Shown here piece after piece: positions 1 to 7,729 of a stretch of DNA of 64,000 nucleotides; within the stretch, counting starts at the first letter, position 1, and every line of letters begins with the position of its first letter. Origin of the DNA: an uncultured Duncaniella sp. (lineage in GTDB: Bacteria; Bacteroidota; Bacteroidia; Bacteroidales; Muribaculaceae). The notes under the pieces are model-generated. The model did no database searches and was not told the origin of the DNA. It saw only the letters and a program-made list of their open reading frames with translations. The DNA lies in assembly GCF_910578445.1 (NCBI RefSeq), contig NZ_CAJTQC010000011.1, positions 1 to 64,000 on the forward strand. The letters are read 5' to 3'. The translations under genes were made by a program, and so were the position numbers.

Positions 1-67
1 ATGGCTGATTGTTTTATTGGTGAATGGTCTATTGCTTATATCGAACTCACGTTAACATACAATTAAC

Positions 68-205
68 ATCACCATCCACCATTGTCAGGGCGCGCGAGCG
101 TTGACCGTCAATATACCTTTATAATATGTAATTCATATCTTCGGGCTTGACGGGATAACGTTCGCTCATAAATGTCGGCGCACCACTGGCGGATAAGGCA
201 AACTG
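68..205 (-). pseudogene. Remnant of a GNAT acetyltransferase gene
   Basis: This stretch aligns on the same strand with 5779-5905 of the intact acetyltransferase at 5466-5978. The shared part corresponds to about residues 25-66 of that protein. The copy is broken in two visible ways. A TAA stop replaces a codon within the MNAYHERY segment. A 4-nt insertion near 148-155 shifts the frame. No start codon or remaining domain flanks it, so it is a dead fragment just downstream of the ABC-F gene. It shows that a related acetyltransferase once stood at this end of the accessory block. Confidence 0.75.
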
Positions 206-211
206 CCTTTG

Positions 212-1840
212 TTATTGCCCTTCGGTTTCAGTACGTTTTTTTACATTTTCGAGAAATTCGTTGATACCGCATAGATGCTCGCGCACGCGGCCGTCGCCGA
301 ATTCATAAACTTTCGTAACAAGACCATCAAGGAAGTCGCGGTCGTGGCTCACAAGTATAAGTGTGCCATCGAAGTCGCGCAGTGCCTGTTTTAGAATATC
401 CTTTGTCTTAAGGTCGAGATGATTCGTTGGCTCATCGAGTATAAGCAGGTTGACAGGTTCAAGCAGCAACTTTATCAGACACAAGCGCACGCGTTCGCCA
501 CCGGATAGTACCTTTACCTTTTTCTGGCTTTCTTCTCCGCCAAACATAAAAGCACCTAAAAGGTCGCGGATTTTCAGACGTACGTCGCCCACGGCTATAT
601 CATCAATAGTCTGGAAAACCGTCAGTTCGCCGTCGAGCAGCGATGCGCTATTTTGGGCAAAGTAGCCAATCTGAACGTTGTGGCCCAGTGCGAGCGAGCC
701 GTTGAAATCAATCTCTCGCATAATAGCTTTGACCATAGTGGATTTTCCTTCGCCGTTGCGTCCTGCGAAAGCCACTTTGTCGCCGCGCTCAATCATAAAC
801 GTCGCCCCTGTAAACACAGGCTTCCCATCGTAGCTCTTGCCGACCCCGTCGGCTATGACCGGGTAGCTGCCACTGCGCGGACAAGGTGGGAATTTAAGAC
901 GTAAAGCAGACGTATCTTCCTCATCAACCTCTACAATATCGAGTTTTTCGAGCCACTTTACCTTGCTCTGCACTTGGTAGGTCTTGGAGTATGTGCCTTT
1001 GAAACGTTCGATAAATTCGCGAGCCTCGGCAATCTGTTTCTGTTGGTCGTCGAACTGCTTTTGCTGTTGTTGGCGGCGTTCGCGGCGCAACTCAAGATAG
1101 TGACTATAGTTGGCCTTGTAGTCATAGATTCGCCCCATCGTCACTTCAATTGTGCGAGTTGTGATATTATCGATAAACCGCCGGTCGTGGCTGATCACTA
1201 CTACAGCCATAGGACTGTTTATGATAAAATCCTCGAGCCAGCCCACCGACTCGATGTCGAGGTGGTTGGTAGGCTCATCGAGCAGCAGCACATCGGGATT
1301 CTGCAACAGCAGCTTGGCCAGTTCAATACGCATGCGCCAGCCACCTGAAAACTCGGATGTCGAACGAGAGAAATCGCTACGTTTGAATCCAAGGCCGAGC
1401 AGAGCCTTCTCCACATCTTCCTCGAAGTGAGTCATGTCAATGGCATAGAATTTCTCACTCACCGTAGCCACCTTTTCAATCAGTGACATATATGAGTCGC
1501 TTTCGTAATCGGTGCGTGTAGCCAATTCCTGATTCATGGCATCGATTTCTGCCTCCATTTCTTTAAGGTGCGCGAAAGCCTGCGAAGCCTCTTCAAAAAC
1601 GGTGCGGTGATCCTCTGTCATCATGTGTTGCGGCAGATAGCAAATCGTGCAGTCTTTGGGCGCCGACACACTGCCACGACTGGGTTGTCGCACTCCTGCC
1701 AAAATCTTCAACAGCGTACTTTTCCCGGCCCCGTTCTTGCCCATAAGGGCTATACGGTCTTTAGGATTGATTACAAATGAAATGTCCTTGAATAAGGTTG
1801 TGCCACCGAATTCAACTGTAAGAGCATCAACTGATACCAT
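212..1840 (-). CDS. ABC-F family ATP-binding protein
   Basis: Cytosolic ABC-F protein of 542 aa with two ATPase domains and no membrane segment. Domain 1 has the Walker A GKNGAGKST (about residues 35-43), the signature SGGWRMRIELAK and the Walker B LLLDEPTNHLD. A charged, Gln-rich linker follows at about residues 250-300. Domain 2 repeats the pattern with GRNGEGKST, LSGGERVRL and LILDEPTNHLD. Family members bind the ribosomal E site and act in translation or in resistance to ribosome-targeting drugs. The absence of a long C-terminal extension fits a housekeeping YbiT/Uup-like member, but resistance cannot be excluded. It is full length and stands alone, last in the minus-strand direction. Confidence 0.95.
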   Translation of the reverse strand: MVSVDALTVEFGGTTLFKDISFVINPKDRIALMGKNGAGKSTLLKILAGVRQPSRGSVSAPKDCTICYLPQHMMTEDHRTVFEEASQAFAHLKEMEAEIDAMNQELATRTDYESDSYMSLIEKVATVSEKFYAIDMTHFEEDVEKALLGLGFKRSDFSRSTSEFSGGWRMRIELAKLLLQNPDVLLLDEPTNHLDIESVGWLEDFIINSPMAVVVISHDRRFIDNITTRTIEVTMGRIYDYKANYSHYLELRRERRQQQQKQFDDQQKQIAEAREFIERFKGTYSKTYQVQSKVKWLEKLDIVEVDEEDTSALRLKFPPCPRSGSYPVIADGVGKSYDGKPVFTGATFMIERGDKVAFAGRNGEGKSTMVKAIMREIDFNGSLALGHNVQIGYFAQNSASLLDGELTVFQTIDDIAVGDVRLKIRDLLGAFMFGGEESQKKVKVLSGGERVRLCLIKLLLEPVNLLILDEPTNHLDLKTKDILKQALRDFDGTLILVSHDRDFLDGLVTKVYEFGDGRVREHLCGINEFLENVKKRTETEGQ

Positions 1841-2066
1841 TATATTATAGCGTAGAATTTTTATGCAAAGGTACTAAAAAATCACTTAAAGGCAAATCAT
1901 GGCAGATGGCGGTATTTGCTTTTTTGATTATTAATTTCCTGTTTTATACCTATGTGCATTGACGACTCTGTATCACGCGGTTTTGAAGCTTTATCGTTTA
2001 ACAACATCCCAAATCTCTTGCCAAGAGATGACAGCTTCTAAAACGGTGTAGTAAATTATGGAAATG

Positions 2067-2192
2067 TTAAACTTTCGCTTTCTTTTTGACAATTGTGAAA
2101 TCTCCGACCTCGATTGCAGAGCGTGTGACGATTGATTTCAGATACACCGTCTGTGCATCACCGGTTCTTGGATAAATCTTGCCGGTTTTCAT
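2067..2192 (-). pseudogene. N-terminal remnant of a CatB/Vat-type O-acetyltransferase
   Basis: A 41-codon frame starts at 2192, overlapping the UDG-like stop as ATGA. It contains the segments IYPRTGDAQTVYLK and EVGDFTI. These resemble the conserved N-terminus of xenobiotic (chloramphenicol/streptogramin) hexapeptide acetyltransferases, recognised from memory of the family. The frame stops after VKKKAKV. The left-handed beta-helix that forms the enzyme is absent: nothing recognisable follows in 1841-2066, which is AT-rich. The fragment is about a fifth of the usual length of ~210 aa, so it is almost certainly non-functional. Confidence 0.6.
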
Positions 2193-2788
2193 TTTGGGTT
2201 TATCAGTTTATACATCGTTGCTATATCCTCCGATGCCATCTCGAATTTTGACTTTTCAATCAAAATGTTTTGGCCCGTCATTATGTAAGAAGGCATGATG
2301 CGTATTCCTTTATAGAAAATCTCGGTATTGCGCAATTTGTAGGTAGATATAGTTGGGACGGCATTTTTCCCGGACTCTTTCTTACTGATTATGTTGAACG
2401 CTTTTTTCGCAACATCTCCCATCAGCATGATAACCTTGAGATTGGGAAACAATTGAATTTCACGTTCAAGAGCCGGCAGACTTTCTTCAATACTCTCCTT
2501 TGAAACAGCGTATCCCGATTTAGGAGTTTTGACAGCGTTGGTTATATAAATGCCGAGGTTCAATATTTCATGAATGCTGTTTACTTCAATACCGGCCTTT
2601 TGAAACAGTGGAATAGTAGTCGACATATATGCCGAATCGAACTTTCCATAGAAATCATCGTCAGAATCAATGGGTACAACTGCATTTATCATGACAGCCT
2701 GTATCGTTTCAGGCTCGATATTTACGTCATTAAAACGCAAGTTTGCGCTGTTTTCGGAAAATCGCTGCAACTCTGTTTTTACATTCAT
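2189..2788 (-). CDS. Uracil-DNA glycosylase superfamily-like protein
   Basis: A 199-aa cytosolic protein that resembles a Bacteroidota/Firmicutes family annotated as UDG-family proteins. The supporting segments are IYITNAVKTPKSG, the hydrophobic strand NLKVIMLMGDVAKKAF and the C-terminal MPSYIMTGQN, which sits where the UDG fold carries its second active-site loop. The canonical catalytic motif of family 1 UDG is not seen, so base-excision activity is inferred only from the fold. The start overlaps the upstream Sel1 fragment by 4 nt (ATGA), and its stop overlaps the acetyltransferase remnant in the same way, so it is translationally coupled within the mosaic operon. Confidence 0.65.
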   Translation of the reverse strand: MNVKTELQRFSENSANLRFNDVNIEPETIQAVMINAVVPIDSDDDFYGKFDSAYMSTTIPLFQKAGIEVNSIHEILNLGIYITNAVKTPKSGYAVSKESIEESLPALEREIQLFPNLKVIMLMGDVAKKAFNIISKKESGKNAVPTISTYKLRNTEIFYKGIRIMPSYIMTGQNILIEKSKFEMASEDIATMYKLINPK

Positions 2789-2967
2789 AATCTGATTCGT
2801 TTAAGGATAAGACTCATATTTTCTCCAAGATTGCGCTCCACACCGATGCCTTCCTCATAGCATTGACCAAGTTGATATTGTGCGGGAACATAGCCCGATT
2901 CAGCCGATTCGCGACATTTTGCGATATCAAACGAATTATCTGTATATTTATCCGTGTACTTTATCAT
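2785..2967 (-). CDS. Truncated Sel1-repeat protein
   Basis: A 60-aa frame with one Sel1-type (TPR-like) repeat: AESGYVPAQYQLGQCYEEG followed by IGVERNLG. The frame then runs into GENMSLILKRIRL and stops. Intact Sel1 proteins carry several 36-residue repeats, so this is probably the 5' end of a longer gene that lost its remainder. The loss may have come from a frameshift at the junction with the UDG-like gene, which it overlaps by 4 nt. No signal peptide is present. A function of its own is doubtful. Confidence 0.45.
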   Translation of the reverse strand: MIKYTDKYTDNSFDIAKCRESAESGYVPAQYQLGQCYEEGIGVERNLGENMSLILKRIRL

Positions 2968-3075
2968 GATTCTATAGCTTTTTCAGGCAATTCCACCGTC
3001 TCTGTCCAATCAGACCGATAGTGACAGCATATAGATTGACGTAGCAATAGTTGGATTTACAATTATTTTATTCAT
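2964..3075 (-). pseudogene. Small frameshifted reading frame in the operon
   Basis: An ATG at 3075 lies 11 nt after the 194-aa gene and opens a 21-codon frame (MNKIIVNPTIATSIYML...). A second frame in the same stretch reads CHYRSDWTETVELPEKAIES and ends with a TGA that overlaps the Sel1 start as ATGA. One frameshift would join the two into a ~37-aa protein coupled to both neighbours. I do not recognise it. The coupling at its 3' end is the main reason to think this was a gene. Confidence 0.3.
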
Positions 3076-3086
3076 TATCCAAATGG

Positions 3087-3671
3087 TCAGAAAGTAAGTA
3101 GCAGTCCTTTTTTCTGGCGGATAGCTTCTTCATAGATATGACAAAGGTCGTCATAGGCTTCCATCCACTCGTCTGACTCTGCGTCATACAGCAATCCATC
3201 AGGATGTTCGGCGCTCGCTGCTGCATCTCTGTTCTCCTTCAAAGTGTTCAGAATCTCCTCCACCTCATCGCAATCGATAATGCCCAGCCCTTCCATCCCG
3301 GGATCAACGACAACGCCATCAATCTCTACCTCCCAGCCTGTCACGGGTAGTGCTCCCTCCTCAAACACACCGAGGGATTTAATCACCTCATTTACCGCAT
3401 CCCACATTTCTCGAAGTCCCCGGTCATCTTGGACATCATAACACGCTGTGAGCAGTATGTCGAAATAGACCTGAAGCGTAAGTTCGCCAAATTCCTCTTC
3501 CCAATCTTCGTCCAACACATCGCCAGTATAAGGTGATTGCAATTCTTCGAGATGGTCGCAGATATATCGGTGTGCCACTTCGGTGTTCTTTATACTGTCT
3601 TTCATGACAGGTTCTATCTCTGCATGAAATTTATTTGCATCAAACACAAACGCCTTATGTTCCATACTCAT
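3087..3671 (-). CDS. Acidic protein of unknown function (194 aa)
   Basis: A cytosolic, strongly acidic protein, rich in Asp and Glu along its length (for example LDEDWEEEFGEL and DAESDEWMEAYDD). It has no signal peptide or membrane segment. I do not recognise a catalytic motif. Its start overlaps the stop of the HEAT-like gene by 4 nt, so the two are coupled and may act together. Small acidic proteins of this kind are common among immunity proteins and phage-related inhibitors. That is only a suggestion, because no toxin gene is visible nearby. Confidence 0.6.
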   Translation of the reverse strand: MSMEHKAFVFDANKFHAEIEPVMKDSIKNTEVAHRYICDHLEELQSPYTGDVLDEDWEEEFGELTLQVYFDILLTACYDVQDDRGLREMWDAVNEVIKSLGVFEEGALPVTGWEVEIDGVVVDPGMEGLGIIDCDEVEEILNTLKENRDAAASAEHPDGLLYDAESDEWMEAYDDLCHIYEEAIRQKKGLLLTF

Positions 3672-4489
3672 AATTCTTCCTCAGTGATATTAAAATGTTT
3701 CAATGCTTTCTTGTATGCTCTCCGTGCATCTCCTCCTCCGGTCTTGCCTTTGAGGTTTCTCAATATTTCCAGAGCATAGTCACGTTTCATGCCTATGGAA
3801 ATATCTGACATCAGTTCCTTAATGTCGTTTGTTGCTTTGCTGAAAAGAATCTGCTGAAACACATCAACCAGCTCCCTGCTTGCCTCATCGCTCATCTGCG
3901 TAAGAATTTCAGTCTCCAGTGCTGCAATCCATAAACTGTCGAGCGCAAAGTAGACAAATTCAATCCAATCCTCCCGAGGCACTTTTTTGACACGCTTGAG
4001 TTTTTTATCGATAAACTCTCTGAGCACAACGCTTATCAGGCGTATATCCTCTTCCTTGTAATCATAACCGGAACTATAATAGCTCAACAGGCAATACTTC
4101 ACTATATCCAACCCGTCTTCTGATCTGAAATAACGCAGAACACCTTCCGTACCTTCCTCTATACGAATAATCATTGCCATAAGCACTGCTTTCTCGCTTG
4201 GTAAATTATCAAAAGTAGAGGAATCGAGGCTGCGTTCCTTCTCTTTCAATGTGTCCAATCCTTTGCGTCCGTTCAGATTAATTATACTTTGCGCGGCATC
4301 CATACGCATATAGTTCACTTCATGATATAGTAGCGGATACATGTATTCCAAATACTTGTCATCGTGCGTTTTACCCATTGCCTGTACAATTGCCCGAGGC
4401 AATGTTTCGCCGGACTTTACCGCTTCTTCTATGTCGGCATCAGTGACGGTGCATGCAGCGTTATTGTGGTTCAATACTTCATATACCAT
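3668..4489 (-). CDS. HEAT-like helical-repeat protein of unknown function
   Basis: A 273-aa protein predicted almost all alpha-helical. The N-terminal third looks like HEAT repeats (YPLLYHEVNYMRMDAAQSI followed by the next helix pair at GLDTLKEKERSLDSS), after which come further amphipathic helices. There is no signal peptide and no catalytic motif. Such repeats usually make protein-protein contacts. It is coupled by ATGA to the acidic 194-aa gene downstream and lies 5 nt after the lipoprotein gene upstream. Confidence 0.6.
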   Translation of the reverse strand: MVYEVLNHNNAACTVTDADIEEAVKSGETLPRAIVQAMGKTHDDKYLEYMYPLLYHEVNYMRMDAAQSIINLNGRKGLDTLKEKERSLDSSTFDNLPSEKAVLMAMIIRIEEGTEGVLRYFRSEDGLDIVKYCLLSYYSSGYDYKEEDIRLISVVLREFIDKKLKRVKKVPREDWIEFVYFALDSLWIAALETEILTQMSDEASRELVDVFQQILFSKATNDIKELMSDISIGMKRDYALEILRNLKGKTGGGDARRAYKKALKHFNITEEEL

Positions 4490-4494
4490 ATAAC

Positions 4495-5190
4495 TTATTT
4501 AATAATGCGTATTGCTGTGAAATATGACTCTTTATTAAAATCGGAAACTTGGAGCTCAACGGATTCGCTTGACGACAAAGAGGCTTTGTCACCACGATAG
4601 TCTTCATCGTTGATGACAAACTGCACGTTTTTAAGTCCTTGCGTTTCAGCAACGAATAATTCCGCATCGCGTACATAACGGATATGGAAATCAGGATAAG
4701 CTGTGGCAAATTCTTCTACCGACGACATAGCACCGATGCCCTTGTCGGTGAGGAATAAGTCGGAATATACAAATATTTCGCTTGTTTTGCCAGTTGTCGT
4801 ATCATACTCAGGGGTGACTTTCACCCAACCCTCATTGCCAATTTCGTAAATATATACAGTAATTTCACGTGTTTCACCAGTCGGCAATATTTTTTCTTCC
4901 TGAGACTTCGTGACGTCAAAGCCTTCCATCTTTTCCGAAACAACAGCATCAATCCTGAACGGACCAGCACATCTATCGGCGATGCGATAAGACTCGACAG
5001 CAGCAACCTCATTTTGTTCGGCAACAACTGCTCCGTCTTCCCTTTCCGCAAAGATGGTTGCACAATCTTCATGTGCAACGATGGCAGTGACGGTATATGT
5101 GGTCTCGCCGTTACTGCTGCCGTTACAGCAAGCCGAGCAAAGTGACAATATGACTATTGCGAATAAAAATGACACCTTCCGCATATTCAT
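4495..5190 (-). CDS. Exported lipoprotein of unknown function (231 aa)
   Basis: The N-terminus MNMRKVSFLFAIVILSLC leads into the lipobox LCSAC, giving a type II signal peptide with the lipidated Cys near residue 21. The mature part is mostly beta (YTVTAIVAHEDCATIFAERE, EITVYIYEIGNEGWVKV). It contains no motif I recognise. It probably sits in the periplasm or at the outer membrane. The ATG follows immediately after the TGA of the FMN-reductase remnant. The HEAT-like gene begins 5 nt after its stop. Confidence 0.7.
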   Translation of the reverse strand: MNMRKVSFLFAIVILSLCSACCNGSSNGETTYTVTAIVAHEDCATIFAEREDGAVVAEQNEVAAVESYRIADRCAGPFRIDAVVSEKMEGFDVTKSQEEKILPTGETREITVYIYEIGNEGWVKVTPEYDTTTGKTSEIFVYSDLFLTDKGIGAMSSVEEFATAYPDFHIRYVRDAELFVAETQGLKNVQFVINDEDYRGDKASLSSSESVELQVSDFNKESYFTAIRIIK

Positions 5191-5469
5191 TCATTGACTG
5201 ATGAAAAGTGGGCTAAATTTTGAGCCGAGGATTATTCCGTCTGCCTCGACCATACGGCTGAAGATTTCGGTAAAACCGTCTTTTGTAAACACACAGTTTC
5301 CATGACCTTTTCAGGCAAAGCATCCACGGCATGGCTGAATGTCATAACCAGCCAATTGTATCAATTCTGTTTCGATTCCCTCTTTATTGAGTTCATCAAA
5401 GACTTTACCGATAATTATAGCCGTGTTGCCGTCCTTGCGTGAGCTTCCGTTAATACCGATTACTTTCAT
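5191..5469 (-). pseudogene. Broken NADPH-dependent FMN reductase / iron-sulfur flavoprotein fragment
   Basis: From ATG 5469 the frame reads MKVIGINGSSRKDGNTAIII, a flavodoxin-like FMN-binding start, and continues to PCRGCFA. At 5311-5313 it meets TGA. The same frame then continues with KGHGNCVFTKDG and MVEADGIILGS until a second TGA at 5191. Intact relatives read CRGCFACFxKG here, so a 6-nt in-frame deletion that also created the stop explains the sequence exactly. The second half of the fold is missing in any case: about 92 codons remain of the usual ~180-200. The start overlaps the GNAT stop as ATGA. Confidence 0.75.
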
Positions 5470-5978
5470 AGCTCCTTGTGTTGTTCCATTTCGATGCAAT
5501 TCCACGTTTCGCCGAGACACTCGTAACTCTCGGTTTCAGATAGTGATACTCGATGAAAACCGGCGACTTCATAGCAATGGATGGCGGACGGATTATTTTC
5601 AAAGACACCAAGCGATACTTTCGTGGCTCCAAGCGTTTCAAAAGCATATTTGACGGCCTTTGAAACAAGAGATTTCCCTAAACCGCGACCGCGTTTTGAA
5701 TCATCGACAATAACGAATCCCAACCGTTGTTCCGTCGGATCGTCGGCCGGGGTGCGCAAGGTGATATATCCTACAACGTCATCGCCATCCGTCATTGTCA
5801 GGGCGCGCGAGAGTTGTCCGTCAATATACCTCTCGTGATATGCGTTCATGTCTTCGGGCGTGACGGGATAACGCTCGTATCTGTCGGCGCACCACTGGCG
5901 CATAAGATATTCGCTTTTAAGCCACGATGTTATCACTGCGGCATCCGAAGGCTTATATGGACGTAATGTGAGGCTCAT
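5466..5978 (-). CDS. GNAT family N-acetyltransferase
   Basis: A 170-aa RimJ/RimL-like acetyltransferase. N-terminal LTLRPYKPSDAAVITSWL is typical of the family. The acetyl-CoA binding motif A is seen as LGFVIVDDSKRGRGLGKSLV, and the C-terminal ENNPSAIHCYEVAGF is the usual helix after strand 5. The substrate cannot be told from sequence. A dead relative lies at 68-205. Its start overlaps the GyrI-like stop (ATGA), and its stop overlaps the flavoprotein remnant, so it is in the middle of a coupled series. Confidence 0.85.
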   Translation of the reverse strand: MSLTLRPYKPSDAAVITSWLKSEYLMRQWCADRYERYPVTPEDMNAYHERYIDGQLSRALTMTDGDDVVGYITLRTPADDPTEQRLGFVIVDDSKRGRGLGKSLVSKAVKYAFETLGATKVSLGVFENNPSAIHCYEVAGFHRVSLSETESYECLGETWNCIEMEQHKEL

Positions 5979-6610
5979 TTGCGTTTGGCGACAGGGATTC
6001 TAAGAACTGTCTTCATTTTATCGGGAGTGCATTTCCTCGGATCAGAAAGATATATCTCGTGGTGACGGCGGGCAGCTGTTATATCCTTCATGTATCCGTT
6101 TGATTCAATATACCGGTCAATTGCGTCAAGAGACACCGACTCTGTGTCATACGACCCGGTATGCATGATTTGTGAGCATAGACCTTCCTCAAAACTGATA
6201 TGGTAAAGAGATGAGCAATCAAGCCCTTTCTTACGGAACACCTCTCTTTTGGCCCATTCCACATCAACTTCATCCACAAAATCGGGAATGCGTATCATTG
6301 CAATCCATCGGAAAGCTGACTTATCTGTGAAATCATCTGAAATAGCATTGTCGGTCCACCATAGACCTTCAAGCGGCGGTACGACATATTCAAAGAAACC
6401 ATCGATACGGTAATCTGTCTTATAGCTCATTTTCAAAGCATAAGCAACCGGGTAAAGAATGCCCAAAGCCTGCTGATATTCTCCGTCCGGCTCGTTAGGG
6501 TTCCCACAGCCATTGACAGCGATAAACTTCATCTCAGGCACTTCCACGATAGTCGGTGTAGTCTTAGGCATATACAGACCCTTGTATTCTTTCTTGTAGT
6601 CAAACGCCAT
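5975..6610 (-). CDS. GyrI-like small-molecule-binding domain protein
   Basis: A 211-aa cytosolic protein of the standalone GyrI-like type. Recognisable parts are IVEVPEMKFIAVNGCGNPN, the helix with YPVAYALKMSYK, and the aromatic EGLWW segment. In regulators this fold binds hydrophobic or drug-like ligands. Standalone members have been linked to xenobiotic binding or hydrolysis. There is no DNA-binding domain, so it is probably not a regulator. It starts 2 nt after the tautomerase stop, and its own stop overlaps the GNAT start. Confidence 0.8.
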   Translation of the reverse strand: MAFDYKKEYKGLYMPKTTPTIVEVPEMKFIAVNGCGNPNEPDGEYQQALGILYPVAYALKMSYKTDYRIDGFFEYVVPPLEGLWWTDNAISDDFTDKSAFRWIAMIRIPDFVDEVDVEWAKREVFRKKGLDCSSLYHISFEEGLCSQIMHTGSYDTESVSLDAIDRYIESNGYMKDITAARRHHEIYLSDPRKCTPDKMKTVLRIPVAKRK

Positions 6611-6612
6611 TT

Positions 6613-6822
6613 TTAAACTTTTTTACCGTTATAATTCTGTTTTATCTCATCGATTGACTTGCCGCCAATGCCAAAGTTCTCGTCAGGCAGTTCTTTGATA
6701 GTAACCGTGAAGAACTGCTCCGGGATATGTGTTATCTCGGAGGCTATGGCTGTAAGACGCTCAATCAACTGTTTCTTCTGTTCAGCGGTCAGTTTGCCGC
6801 TCTCTATTGATATGTATGGCAT
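6613..6822 (-). CDS. 4-oxalocrotonate tautomerase family protein
   Basis: A 69-aa protein with the start MPYISIESGKLTAEQKKQLI. Pro at position 2 becomes the catalytic N-terminal base after Met removal, as in the tautomerase superfamily. Family members act on keto/enol substrates and usually assemble as hexamers. The real substrate is not evident. Its first 41 nt overlap the 3' end of the upstream GNAT gene in another frame. That overlap is longer than the 4-nt junctions elsewhere in this operon, and the GNAT C-terminus may be extended by it. Confidence 0.8.
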   Translation of the reverse strand: MPYISIESGKLTAEQKKQLIERLTAIASEITHIPEQFFTVTIKELPDENFGIGGKSIDEIKQNYNGKKV

Positions 6823-7348
6823 TATAATCTTCTTTAGTCATATTGTAGAAATGTTCGGTCCGTTTGTCGCCAAGTGGGGATGTTATGTTGCTGTTTGTAT
6901 GGTGATATTTGAATCCACTTTTTTCGCAGACCCGTTTCGACTTAACATTTCCGTCATAATATCCACACCAGACTGTTTCAAGGCCTAACTCGTTGAAGCA
7001 TCGAGCCAGCAAAGCGCTAACAGCTTCAGGAATCAGACCTTGCCCCCAATATGGCTTGCCAATCCAATAGCCAATCTCTGCCTCACCATCTTTCATATTA
7101 GCGGAATGAAGACCATTGGCAAACATGATTCCGCAACTTCCTATCGGTTCGCCTGTTTTTTTCAGAACAACCGCATATGTCTCAGGAGCAGCAAAAACAG
7201 TCCTGATTATTTCAAGACTATTTTTTACCGAAGTATGTGGCATCCATCCTGCAATGGGACCTATATCCGGATCGCACGCGTATTTATATAGTATCCCGGC
7301 TTCCGATTCTTGCCACGGGCGCAAAATCAATCTTTCTGTTTCAATCAT
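6782..7348 (-). CDS. GNAT family N-acetyltransferase (RimJ/RimL-like)
   Basis: A 188-aa acetyltransferase beginning IETERLILRPWQESEAGILY. It has the substrate-side segment AEIGYWIGKPYWGQGLIPEA, which contains the acetyl-CoA loop, and the C-terminal helix KSKRVCEKSGFKYHH. Family members acetylate the N-termini of ribosomal proteins, or drugs and metabolites. The last ~14 residues lie over the tautomerase start. Its ATG overlaps the TGA of the yciI tail as ATGA. Confidence 0.85.
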   Translation of the reverse strand: MIETERLILRPWQESEAGILYKYACDPDIGPIAGWMPHTSVKNSLEIIRTVFAAPETYAVVLKKTGEPIGSCGIMFANGLHSANMKDGEAEIGYWIGKPYWGQGLIPEAVSALLARCFNELGLETVWCGYYDGNVKSKRVCEKSGFKYHHTNSNITSPLGDKRTEHFYNMTKEDYNAIHINRERQTDR

Positions 7349-7417
7349 ACCGGCAGAGTCTTAACATTATGATCGGAAAACATTGTCGGAGCGAATTCCA
7401 CAATCTGATAATCGGCG
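7345..7417 (-). pseudogene. Detached 3' tail of a yciI-like gene
   Basis: Directly after the zinc-ribbon TAG stop, the minus strand reads ADYQIVEFAPTMFSDHNV and ends at a TGA that overlaps the GNAT start. The intact YciI-like protein at 8633-8935 ends with ADYQIVEFSPTMFSKQ. About 39 aligned bases differ at only five positions. This is therefore the tail of a second yciI copy whose main body is gone and whose place is taken by the zinc-ribbon gene. Confidence 0.75.
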
Positions 7418-7687
7418 CTATTTCTTCCAGCGTTTGAGATGCGGGAAGAATTGGCGCATCTGCTCTTTCATCTGCTCGACTGTAAGATTCTGACCGGAGT
7501 TTTTGTTTATCTCGTCGGTAAACTGAGCGCAGTGTTCAATCATCTGCTCCATAGTCATATCTTGCACGAACTTGCCGTCCTTGTAGCAGTAGATGCAGTA
7601 ATCTTCATTGGGCGTCCCATCCGCATTTGTGCCGAGGACTTCGTTGGTGAGCGGCATTCCGCAGCTCTGACAGAATTTCATTTCCAT
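7418..7687 (-). CDS. Putative zinc-ribbon domain protein
   Basis: An 89-aa protein beginning MEMKFCQSCGMPL. Two CxxC pairs, CQSC and CIYC, form a treble-clef or ribbon zinc site. The rest is helical (TMEQMIEHCAQFTDEINKN, LKRWKK). Members are small cytosolic proteins of unknown role, often annotated as putative zinc ribbon. The ATG at 7687 (or 7681) is chosen because the promoter and its palindrome lie just upstream. The open frame extending to 7762 would place the start upstream of the transcription start. Its start codon lies inside the 335-bp repeat. Confidence 0.8.
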   Translation of the reverse strand: MEMKFCQSCGMPLTNEVLGTNADGTPNEDYCIYCYKDGKFVQDMTMEQMIEHCAQFTDEINKNSGQNLTVEQMKEQMRQFFPHLKRWKK

Positions 7688-7709
7688 TGTTATTTTTCTT
7701 GTTAACTGT

Positions 7710-7727
7710 TTGGATAAAATTATCCAA
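7710..7727 (-). promoter_or_regulatory. Palindromic operator candidate, copy 1
   Basis: TTGGATAA-AA-TTATCCAA is a perfect 8+2+8 inverted repeat. It begins 2 nt downstream of the -7 box and covers the expected transcription start, a typical position for a repressor site. It is identical in repeat copy 2. The cognate regulator is unknown. Confidence 0.5.
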
Positions 7728-7729
7728 CG

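Noticed and set aside
5311..5313. Selenocysteine codon in the FMN-reductase fragment
   Set aside because: The gene is truncated downstream, two residues are missing next to the TGA, and a 6-nt deletion recreates the sequence exactly.
2067..7687. Integron-type cassette array
   Set aside because: Unrelated small genes in one direction suggested it, but there is no integron integrase, no attC-like imperfect palindrome between genes, and genes overlap by 4 nt, which cassettes do not.
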